Shown here piece by piece: positions 27,216-33,990 of a stretch of DNA of 64,000 nucleotides. The position numbers and the translations under genes were made by a program. The stretch is from a virus: the IMG/VR virus record IMGVR_UViG_3300007754_000004, positions 20,413-84,412 of that record; one strand, given 5' to 3'. Every line of letters begins with the position of its first letter. Positions within the stretch are counted from its first letter, which is position 1. Under the pieces are notes generated by a model. It was not told the origin of the DNA, did no database searches, and was given only the letters and a program-made list of their open reading frames with translations.

Positions 27216-27254
27216 TCGGACGACTGCTCCATGGAGTGTGTATCCGAAGGTCTC

Positions 27255-28358
27255 TTACCAACCGAGCGAGAGTTGACCTCCAATGCCCTTTCGCACCACT
27301 TTTCCGGTTCTCCGCCGCTCCAAGGCCACCAGCACCGCTTCCCCAAGCCGCCGAGCCAAGAGGGGGGGCACGGCATTTCCCACTTGGTGGGCAGTTGGTA
27401 CAGTCTTGCCAACAAAGATGAAATCGTCGGGGAAGCTCTGAAGACGAGCGGCCTCACGCATGGTGATGTTCCGGTCGGCCACCGGGTGGGCGAAACGGCC
27501 GCGGGTAAAACTATTACACTTGGTGGTGATGGTTCCCGCAGGCTTATCCCAGTGGAGACGACCGTAAACGCCTCGGTGGCCAGCCTTTTCCACGCTGACC
27601 CGGTGACATGGAAGACGGAGTTCCTCGGGGATATCTGCTCGGCCGCCGCCCATTGGGACGTGGGAAATACGCCGGCGATTCTGGGCCGAGATGTTGTCTC
27701 GGTTGTGATTGGGAATTCTGGATGCGGCCTCCGGACGGGCAAACGGACACGGAAGGTCGCCTATAGCGTCACGAACTGTAGACCACGACTCCGAATTGTG
27801 GGTCGGTTCCGGCCAAATGAAAGCCTTGGGGCGATCGACTCGTTCGCCGACCAAAAACGCACGTTTTCGATGTTGAGGCACACCAAAATCAGCGGCATTC
27901 AATGTGTTCACATCGGTTCGGTAACCGAGAGTTCTTGCAAATTCAATCGCTTGAGACAATTGCGCCTTGCCCCTCCTGTTGCGGATGGCGGCGACATTCT
28001 CCATGATGAAGAACTCAGGCTCCATCTCACCAACTAACCGAATGAAATCGAGTACGAGTTGGTTTCGATCGTCTTCGTTGCTTCCCCGTCGCTGTCGGGA
28101 AAAACCCTGACATGGAGGGCCGCCGACAACAAGAGCGGGGTCTCCTCGATACAAATTAGCCTTGGCGAGCAGCATGTCCCCATGTAGCGTCGAGGCATCA
28201 GCCTCCAACACATGGTCGCCGAGGTTGTGGCGGTGGGTTCTGACGGCCTCCGTGTTCCAGTCGAAGGCGGCGCCTAAGCGGAAGCCGGCTTGGAGCAAGC
28301 CAAAAGCGAACCCGCCGGCTCCGGCGAAGCAGTCGATAGCAACGGGAAGGTCGCTCAC
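27255..28358 (-). CDS. DNA (cytosine-5-)-methyltransferase, second of a pair
   Basis: 367 residues from a GTG overlapping the stop of the upstream methyltransferase (GTGA). C5-methyltransferase motifs occur in order: motif I DCFAGAGGFAFGL from residue 9, motif IV GGPPCQGFS at 79-87 with catalytic Cys83, motif VI ENV at 120-122, motif VIII QHRKR at 162-166, motif IX around REAARLQSFP and motif X GNAVPP at 327-332. The target-recognition region between VIII and IX is about 130 residues, so one short recognition sequence is likely. It methylates C5 of cytosine in DNA with S-adenosylmethionine. No restriction endonuclease gene accompanies it. Its 3' end lies 40 bases from the left repeat. Confidence 0.95.
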   Translation of the reverse strand: MSDLPVAIDCFAGAGGFAFGLLQAGFRLGAAFDWNTEAVRTHRHNLGDHVLEADASTLHGDMLLAKANLYRGDPALVVGGPPCQGFSRQRRGSNEDDRNQLVLDFIRLVGEMEPEFFIMENVAAIRNRRGKAQLSQAIEFARTLGYRTDVNTLNAADFGVPQHRKRAFLVGERVDRPKAFIWPEPTHNSESWSTVRDAIGDLPCPFARPEAASRIPNHNRDNISAQNRRRISHVPMGGGRADIPEELRLPCHRVSVEKAGHRGVYGRLHWDKPAGTITTKCNSFTRGRFAHPVADRNITMREAARLQSFPDDFIFVGKTVPTAHQVGNAVPPLLARRLGEAVLVALERRRTGKVVRKGIGGQLSLGW

Positions 28359-29656
28359 TTGAGCCTCTTGGTGTGCTTGCGACCAGGGATGCTGCTCGAG
28401 AACGAGTTGCTGGTCGGCTCCAATACATCACCGTCCGTGTTCATCTCGACGACCTCGTTCGGATCGCGGGACAACTCCGTCAAGATGTGAGCAGCCAGAT
28501 GAGCGGCGAATTGCGGCGGCACGGCGTTGCCAATCTGCTGAAACCTGTCGTCAAATGGTCCCTCAAACATCCAAGAGGAGGGGAAGGCTTGCAACAGGGC
28601 CGCTTCTCGGATGGACAGGCCACGGTCTTGTTCCGGATGAACGTACCGACCGCTGGCCGGATTGCGGGAGTAGCCGGTGATCGTGTTGGCAGGTCGATCC
28701 CAGAACATGCGCCCGTAAACATCACGGTAACCATCCACTCTGTCGAGGCACTTTGGACCTACGCCGGGTGGTCTTGAGCCGCCGTCCTTGGGGATTTGTC
28801 GAATCGTAGCGACGGTGCTGGCTCGGTGTCGGGTACAGGCATGCATCGGATCGTCGGGTGACGGGGAGCGGGGCCCGATGGGAGGCAGGTGCCCAATGGC
28901 GGAGCGTACGGTGCGGTAGTCAGCGCTGTCGGTCAGGAAGGGGTCAGGCATTCGGAATGGGCGTGGAGAGGCCAACACCAGGGCTCGGAATCGGGCCTGA
29001 GGTACACCAAAACCAGCAAGGTTGTGGATGCGGGCCCGCACAATGTAGTCGGGATCGAGCAATTTCTTCAGGGACTGAAAACGGTCTAAGTACTTATGAG
29101 CCAGCAACTCCGGCACATTTTCCATGACTATGAAGTCAGGGTTGAGACGGCGTGCGATGCGAGCAAAGGCGTCTACGAGGTGGTTGCGTTCGTCAGATTC
29201 CCGGCGAAGGCGCTTTCCGTGAGCGGAGAAGCCCTGACACGGGGGCCCCCCGATGAGAACCTTGGGGGCCCCCGAAACGAGGCCGAGGCTACTCAAGAAG
29301 TTGTCGATGTTGTCATCGGATGCCGCGACAACGGCCAGATCTTCTCGTCGCACCCGTACCGGCAGGTTGCGGTCGAACGTGTCGGCCGCGTGGGGGTCGA
29401 GGTCTGCCGCACCCGCCAGTCGGAAACTGTTGATAGAGCGCCCGATAGCTTCAAAGCCGGCAGCAAGCCCACCACAACCGCAGAAGAGGTCAATGACTTC
29501 GATCGGGCCGGAGGCCGGGGGGGCTTGAGGATCGAAGGCGGCGACAGCCTGCTCCGCTATCGCGCGGAGTGGATACCGAGCCCCTTCTCCGCCTTGGCCC
29601 TCTCGACTTGTGGCCAACGGTTTCGGCTGAATCTGGCTGGACGGGACAATTCTCAT
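28355..29656 (-). CDS. DNA (cytosine-5-)-methyltransferase, first of a pair
   Basis: 433 residues from ATG 29656, which overlaps the TGA of the regulator gene (TGATG); a longer in-frame form starting at 29779 would run inside the regulator and is unlikely. Motif I is DLFCGCGGL at 56-64, motif IV GGPPCQGFS at 136-144 with catalytic Cys140, motif VI ENV at 179-181, then FGVPQARFRALVL (motif VIII), REAALLQAFP (motif IX) and GNAVPP (motif X). A 50-residue N-terminal extension rich in Gln/Arg/Pro and a basic C-terminal tail (GRKHTKRLK) flank the core. It differs clearly from the second methyltransferase, so the pair is not a recent duplication and may recognise different sites or strands. Confidence 0.95.
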   Translation of the reverse strand: MRIVPSSQIQPKPLATSREGQGGEGARYPLRAIAEQAVAAFDPQAPPASGPIEVIDLFCGCGGLAAGFEAIGRSINSFRLAGAADLDPHAADTFDRNLPVRVRREDLAVVAASDDNIDNFLSSLGLVSGAPKVLIGGPPCQGFSAHGKRLRRESDERNHLVDAFARIARRLNPDFIVMENVPELLAHKYLDRFQSLKKLLDPDYIVRARIHNLAGFGVPQARFRALVLASPRPFRMPDPFLTDSADYRTVRSAIGHLPPIGPRSPSPDDPMHACTRHRASTVATIRQIPKDGGSRPPGVGPKCLDRVDGYRDVYGRMFWDRPANTITGYSRNPASGRYVHPEQDRGLSIREAALLQAFPSSWMFEGPFDDRFQQIGNAVPPQFAAHLAAHILTELSRDPNEVVEMNTDGDVLEPTSNSFSSSIPGRKHTKRLK

Positions 29657-29865
29657 CAGGGCTGCTTCCGGTTGACGGGGTCGAAGAGGGGGCGTTGTTC
29701 GGGGAAGCCGACCGCGTCCAGGTGTTGCTTGATCAGGTGATCTGCAAACGTGCTTTTCTTGCGGCATGTCTGCTCGCAATAGGCTTGGTAGCGCTCATAC
29801 TCAACAAGGCTGAGGCAGACGGTGATGCGTCGAGTGGTCTGGTGCTGTTTGCTCTCCGCAGGCAT
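29656..29865 (-). CDS. ribbon-helix-helix regulator of the methyltransferase operon
   Basis: 69 residues from ATG 29865, chosen because GAGAGGAGC lies seven bases upstream and because the longer TTG start at 29916 would place translation inside the promoter. After a polar N-terminus the sequence RRITVCLSLVEYERYQAYCE reads as a beta strand plus first helix of the CopG/Arc fold, followed by KKSTFADHLIKQHLD as the second helix. Such proteins bind short operators as dimers. Three regularly spaced TGCGC boxes lie across its promoter, so it probably represses its own operon and thereby limits methyltransferase levels, as controller proteins of restriction-modification systems do. Family assignment is by pattern only. 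Confidence 0.75.
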   Translation of the reverse strand: MPAESKQHQTTRRITVCLSLVEYERYQAYCEQTCRKKSTFADHLIKQHLDAVGFPEQRPLFDPVNRKQP

Positions 29866-29886
29866 GGGTCGCTCCTCTCTCCCGGC

Positions 29887-29954
29887 AGTATAACAAGCCT
29901 GCACAAGATTGCGCAAAACATCTCAAAAGTGCGCACTCTTACGTCATAGTGCGC
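29887..29954 (-). promoter_or_regulatory. sigma70-like promoter with three 20-bp-spaced operator boxes
   Basis: On the minus strand TTGCGC (29911-29916), 18 bases, TATACT (29887-29892). TGCGC starts at 29910, 29930 and 29950 on the plus strand, exactly 20 bases apart, about two helical turns. The first box overlaps the -35 element. The middle box is a perfect 10-base palindrome (AGTGCGCACT). This is unlike the phage promoter families in the rest of the window. Confidence 0.7.
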
Positions 29955-29973
29955 TATTCGCCGAAGGAAGCGA

Positions 29974-30148
29974 AGCGGGCTACTTCCACAACGTCGGCCA
30001 CGAAGCTGTCGTGCTGAAGACGGATCTCTCGCCGGAGCTGGTGGCAGCGTCCATCGCAACCACCTCTGGGCTTCAGGGGCAGGTGCGACACAGCGGATCC
30101 TACCCGAACACCTACCGCTGGATCAGCTACGAGGTCTCCTCGACGGAG
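29974..30148 (+). repeat. 175-bp direct repeat, right copy
   Basis: Copy of 27041-27215 with a single base difference. Just before it the sequence reads GAAGGAAGCGA, against GAAGG in the left copy, so weak homology extends a few bases further with a six-base indel. Confidence 0.95.
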
Positions 30149-30211
30149 GCCCGACGCCGGGACTTCGGAACCTACACCCGATTCTCTATCGAAGTCCGGC
30201 GCCTGACATAG
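29974..30211 (+). pseudogene. 3' part of the interrupted membrane-anchored protein gene
   Basis: Contains the duplicated segment in frame, then 21 further codons (30149-30211) encoding ARRRDFGTYTRFSIEVRRLT and a TAG stop. It lacks promoter, anchor and a good start; the nearest in-frame start is a TTG at 29909 inside the regulator's operator region, without ribosome site. Its natural 5' half is the fragment at 26787-27215. The last 26 bases overlap the 3' end of the lipoprotein gene on the opposite strand. Confidence 0.75.
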
Positions 30212-30878
30212 TCACCTCGATAGCGACGTAGGTGTAGCGGTCATCCTGAGTAGGGACGCTCCCCGTAGTCACCACTAGCGTGTGGTCTCCCCGATCCCAC
30301 TCGCGGTAGACTCGGACATATCCCCACTCGACTGCGTAGAAGAAGGGGACTTGGCTGCTCTCCCAATCCCGACAACGGAAGTTGGTGAAGTAGCCCTGAG
30401 CGGAGGGGTTGCTCCAATCGCAGTGCTTCCCGGGCGTCCGGGAAGGGGTCGGGAGGGAGCGCATCCTTCCCCGGCCCTCCTTCAACCAGAGTGCCTCATC
30501 CCAGACGAAGGACTCTTCGTACTCCCCCTTGAGGGACGCCGTGAGAGCCTCGAAATAAGCCCACTCTTCGTCGGTGGATCGCTCAGGGCTGTAGAAGAGC
30601 TGGCTGTCGTTCCCAGGGTACAACGGCTCCGGGAGGAACAACCACTGAACCAGTGTCCCCCCTTCGTCGAACCTGTACTCCGTCTCCCCCGCAACCCCCA
30701 TCCGAGTCTCCTTGTACCGGAGAATACCGGACTGGACCAGGAGAGGCGGGAGGCCCTGATGGGCGTGGCGGACCAGATGCTCGGAGGAGCCCAGCGGGGG
30801 CCCCATCATGTCAAAGGTCACGGGGCCCTTGTCACAAGCCAGGGTCAGCAGGCAGAAAATCGTCGGGGGAAGTCTCAT
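30186..30878 (-). CDS. predicted lipoprotein
   Basis: 230 residues from ATG 30878. The N-terminus MRLPPTIFCLLTLACDKG is a lipoprotein signal with lipobox LTLAC, modified Cys15 and Asp at +2, which in Gram-negative hosts often means retention in the inner membrane. The mature part is acidic and aromatic, with WLFLPEPLYPGNDSQLF, a helical middle (WAYFEALTASLKGEYEES) and a C-terminal beta region (DRYTYVAIEVTMSGAG). Phage lipoproteins often act in superinfection exclusion or lysis, but no specific family is recognised. Two promoters precede it, one of each class, so it may be made both early and late. Confidence 0.7.
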   Translation of the reverse strand: MRLPPTIFCLLTLACDKGPVTFDMMGPPLGSSEHLVRHAHQGLPPLLVQSGILRYKETRMGVAGETEYRFDEGGTLVQWLFLPEPLYPGNDSQLFYSPERSTDEEWAYFEALTASLKGEYEESFVWDEALWLKEGRGRMRSLPTPSRTPGKHCDWSNPSAQGYFTNFRCRDWESSQVPFFYAVEWGYVRVYREWDRGDHTLVVTTGSVPTQDDRYTYVAIEVTMSGAGLR

Positions 30879-30901
30879 CTCATTGCTCAGTAGTTCCCTT
30901 C

Positions 30902-30929
30902 CCTATACGAACCCGCCCAGGAAACTTTC
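30902..30929 (-). promoter_or_regulatory. accessory (early/middle-type) promoter before the lipoprotein
   Basis: Minus strand GAAAGT, 16-base spacer ending GTTCG, TATAGG, 24 bases before the ATG at 30878. Confidence 0.6.
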
Positions 30930-30964
30930 CGAAGAAAGATTCCAAGAAACCTGTGGGCCCGCGT

Positions 30965-30978
30965 ATATAGGGGGTTTA
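30965..30978 (-). promoter_or_regulatory. possible late-type promoter before the lipoprotein
   Basis: Minus strand TAAACCCC-CTATAT, five of six matches to CTATAG with the conserved TA eight bases upstream. Overlaps the stop region of the 1004-residue virion gene. The complement also reads CGTATATA on the plus strand, so the orientation is not fully certain. Confidence 0.4.
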
Positions 30979-33900
30979 CGAGCGGATAATTTCCAAACCC
31001 ACGAGGCCGCGGAGGTTATCTACGGTGCCGCTGCTACCCCCCTGCTCCAGGTTGAGGGCCTTCCCTCCGGCGGTATCCTTGATGATAACCTTCACGAGGA
31101 CCGGGACGGTCCCTTCAGCGGAGACGAAGAGAGTCGCCGCTGGACCTACGTGGACCCGCACCTGACACTCCACAACGCCCGAGACAGCGTCCACATCATC
31201 AAACGTGGCAGGTCCCGTGACCTGACAGCCGGCTCCATCTTGGAAGGAATCCTGCTTGCTAGGGCCGGCACCGTCGCCCCGCCCAAGGTCCATCCAGGTC
31301 GTCCGTCCAGGGACCTTGACCAGGATAGCAATCTCCGGAGCCCCAGGCCCGGGAGGATCGTAAGCGAAATCGTTGAGGAGAAGGCCCTTCACCTTGAGAG
31401 TGAATAGGGCTGAACCTTCGGCTGCAACCGGGGTACCCGAATTCTTGAACCCTACATCGAAGGCTCGGATGTAGATCCGGTCTCCAGTCTCCGAGCTGTA
31501 ATCCGGCTGGTCTGCGGCGATATCAGAATCCCCTGAAGGACCGGAGGGACGCATCCCGGAGCTGTAGTCGTGCTGGGGGAAAATCAACACGCCTGCGCTG
31601 GGGAAAGCAGACGCCACCCCGTCCGAGAGGGGCGGGTTCCGATCCGGGAGACCCGCGACCTGAAGCTCTCCCGCAGGGATGGAGCTGAGATGGTTCCCAA
31701 GCTGCACCCAGGAACTCGTATCGTAGCCCGAGACCGCCGTAGTCCCCGCTCGTACAGGGACGTCAATCGCAGAAGAGGCCCCGCCGAGCCCTGGCCCCAC
31801 CAGGAGAGCCTGATCTCCCGCCGACACCCCCGGGAAGGTAGCATCATAGCGGTAGACCTCATCAAGGAACCGCTCCTCTACGTCCTTCTGAGCCGTCTGA
31901 GTACCCGCCGCCGCAGTGGTCGCCGTCGCGGGGTTGGCATACACGGACTCATCGGTGCTGTGGAAGAGCAGGGTGTCCCCGTTGGTCTCCAGAATCGTTG
32001 TTCCATACACGGCCGTCGCCGCTGCGCTGTTCCCCAGGGGACGACGGATAAACATCCTGACCCGAGCATCCCTGGAGAAGCTGGGAGCCGAATCGTCCCC
32101 CGTGGGCTGGAAGCCTGTACCGGCGATCGTAAAATCAGCCTTGTCCGTGAGACCAGGAGGGGCGACCAGGGAGAAAGGACCGTCAGTGTCCCCGAGATGA
32201 GTCATGTTCATCTCAATCCGGCCTGCCTTGGACGTGCCTGTACCAGCGGGCACGGAAAAGGTCGTCCCCTGAGCGAACGGGCCCACCCAGAGGAAACCGA
32301 CGTCAGGGCCTTCCAAGCCAGAAGAAGCGGGGGTCCCGTTCCCCACTCGATAGCTGCTATCCCAGACCCCCGTCGCCTCCATCGGGAGCGACGTGATCTT
32401 CCAGGGGTTGAGCTGGGTGGACGGGATGAAGTAGCTGACACCGCTCAACACCTGGACGTTCACCGGAGAACCCGGGTCAAAGGTGTAGACCGTGTTGACA
32501 AACACGGGAGCCGCCGTGCCGTCATCATCCTCGATATGAGCACCGCGGACGATGCGGTAGCTCCCCGCCGGATCGAAGGGCGAGGAACCCGTGGAGAGGT
32601 TGGCCGGAAGCTCCACGTTGGTCCAATTGACGATATTGGCAGACCATAGGGCACTGTCCGCAGGGGAGGTGCCGTCCACCACGAGGGCCTCAAAAGCGGC
32701 CTCCGTCTTGAAGTGGAGGAGCAGGAAGGAGCCGATATCCCGGGCGTCGCCGCCAGCTACCGTGGGGAACTCGAACCGCTGACGGAAACGAGCCAATTGG
32801 AAGGTCCAATAGGTCGTCTCAAAATCGGTGAAATCACCCGCCTGAGTGAGATCCGTCCCTGCATTGAGGGCGATTGTCGGCTTGCTGAAATAGCGAGTCC
32901 GCTCTGCCGTCGGTGTGAATCGCAACCCCGTCGAGGTGCTGTAGTCGTTCAGGTAGGGCAACCTGTATCGGAAGAAGTTGTTGTCATCCCGGTTGTCCGC
33001 CGCTCCCGCGAGTGTGGGAGCCGACGCGGAGGTAGTTCCCCCGAGGATATCGAAGCCCAGACGGGTCATGCCGACCGTCGTGTCCGCCGCCGGGGGGGAG
33101 ACGCCACCCGTGGAAGAGACTCCCGTGTGCAACTCAGAGAGATCAAACTGACCTGTTGCTCGCCCAGGGAAGGTATAGGGATCAAAGCCGTCTGAAGTCG
33201 AGTCTCCCAGCGTGAACATCCCGCCCGGGTCACCGTCGCATCCAGAAACCTTCCCCGATCCAAGGGAGAGAGCGGCGATGCACCGAAGGTTCTGAGCCTG
33301 ACCGGTGAAATCCGCAAGGGTTCCTCCGGCTGGGAAGTACAGGAGAGCCAACACGCCTCGATCAGCGGGGTAAACCGCGCCGCTGACTACAGCGTAGCTG
33401 TTCCCTGATCCGGGCTTCGGCATCACCCGAGCGGTCTCGATGACCGCACTCCCCCGAGTGAACCCGCCCTGATAAGTGTCCCCTGAACCCCCGCCCGTAT
33501 AAGTCCCGTCCGCGACGTTGAAGGTGCTGTCCGTTGAGGGGTCATTCCCCGGCGTCGTGAAGCCGTCAGCGTACTTCGGGAGGACGTGGAAATAGGGGTA
33601 GATATCCGTGTCAGCGTTGGGGGCTGTTATGTCCGGACATGTCACCACACCATTAGCGACGAGGCCGGCGTCGTTCAGCTTCAGGACTCCCCAATCCGGG
33701 ACACCAGAGAACGTCAGGTAGCTGAGATCCTTCCCCAGACCAGGAGGTCGGGGCGGAACCAGAGCAGCCAGCTCGTCAAAACCCTCCTGCGTGCTGTCTC
33801 CGTCAAAGGAGCCCGACTCGTCTTCCAGAGCGATGGCTGACGCCGCGTGAGCGGCTGTCGGGTCATCAACATGCCCGCTGACGCTGGAAACCCCGCCCGC

Positions 33901-33990
33901 GCTTGGGGCAAGGGAAACAGCCTCAACGCTGTCCTGGGCAGCGAGACCCGACCCGACCTGGAGGTCACCGGGGTTGTTACTACGAGGCAT
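30976..33990 (-). CDS. virion or tail-fibre-like protein, 1004 residues
   Basis: ATG 33990 shares its A with the TGA of the upstream gene (TGATG). The N-terminal part has a DDPTAAHAASAIALEDESGS segment and TQEGFDELAALVPPRPPGLG. This is the 'ddxxxxHaaxaI..' plus 'vQeaLdeLa' linker type common in phage fibre and appendage proteins. The body is beta-rich and Gly/Ser/Thr-rich with long strands (TYWTFQLARFRQRFEFPTV). The C-terminal domain (AGSA-type turns, ATLFVSAEGTVPVLVKVIIK, LRGLVGLEIIRS) looks like a beta-sandwich tip. It is the last gene of a two-gene fibre operon. Its exact place in the particle is unknown. Confidence 0.7.
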   Translation of the reverse strand: MPRSNNPGDLQVGSGLAAQDSVEAVSLAPSAGGVSSVSGHVDDPTAAHAASAIALEDESGSFDGDSTQEGFDELAALVPPRPPGLGKDLSYLTFSGVPDWGVLKLNDAGLVANGVVTCPDITAPNADTDIYPYFHVLPKYADGFTTPGNDPSTDSTFNVADGTYTGGGSGDTYQGGFTRGSAVIETARVMPKPGSGNSYAVVSGAVYPADRGVLALLYFPAGGTLADFTGQAQNLRCIAALSLGSGKVSGCDGDPGGMFTLGDSTSDGFDPYTFPGRATGQFDLSELHTGVSSTGGVSPPAADTTVGMTRLGFDILGGTTSASAPTLAGAADNRDDNNFFRYRLPYLNDYSTSTGLRFTPTAERTRYFSKPTIALNAGTDLTQAGDFTDFETTYWTFQLARFRQRFEFPTVAGGDARDIGSFLLLHFKTEAAFEALVVDGTSPADSALWSANIVNWTNVELPANLSTGSSPFDPAGSYRIVRGAHIEDDDGTAAPVFVNTVYTFDPGSPVNVQVLSGVSYFIPSTQLNPWKITSLPMEATGVWDSSYRVGNGTPASSGLEGPDVGFLWVGPFAQGTTFSVPAGTGTSKAGRIEMNMTHLGDTDGPFSLVAPPGLTDKADFTIAGTGFQPTGDDSAPSFSRDARVRMFIRRPLGNSAAATAVYGTTILETNGDTLLFHSTDESVYANPATATTAAAGTQTAQKDVEERFLDEVYRYDATFPGVSAGDQALLVGPGLGGASSAIDVPVRAGTTAVSGYDTSSWVQLGNHLSSIPAGELQVAGLPDRNPPLSDGVASAFPSAGVLIFPQHDYSSGMRPSGPSGDSDIAADQPDYSSETGDRIYIRAFDVGFKNSGTPVAAEGSALFTLKVKGLLLNDFAYDPPGPGAPEIAILVKVPGRTTWMDLGRGDGAGPSKQDSFQDGAGCQVTGPATFDDVDAVSGVVECQVRVHVGPAATLFVSAEGTVPVLVKVIIKDTAGGKALNLEQGGSSGTVDNLRGLVGLEIIRS

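Larger units (their letters stand above)
27041..30148. mobile_element. methyltransferase cassette bounded by 175-bp direct repeats
   Basis: Unique interior 27216-29973 (2758 bases) holding, on the minus strand, a ribbon-helix-helix regulator and two C5-cytosine methyltransferases with overlapping starts. The interior splits a plus-strand gene, and the same 175-bp gene segment is present on both sides. No transposase, integrase or terminal inverted repeat is visible. A duplicated target of this length is not usual for transposition. A single crossover between the phage and a circular molecule carrying this homologous segment would leave exactly this arrangement. The acquired nature of the cassette is strongly supported; the mechanism is inference. 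Confidence 0.75.

Noticed and set aside
29656-29779. Longer methyltransferase start (GTG/ATG region at 29779)
   Set aside because: It would overlap most of the regulator gene; the TGATG junction at 29656 is a normal coupled start and the extra residues look non-coding.
27041-30148. Insertion sequence or classical transposon
   Set aside because: No transposase, no terminal inverted repeats, and the direct repeats are far longer than normal target duplications.
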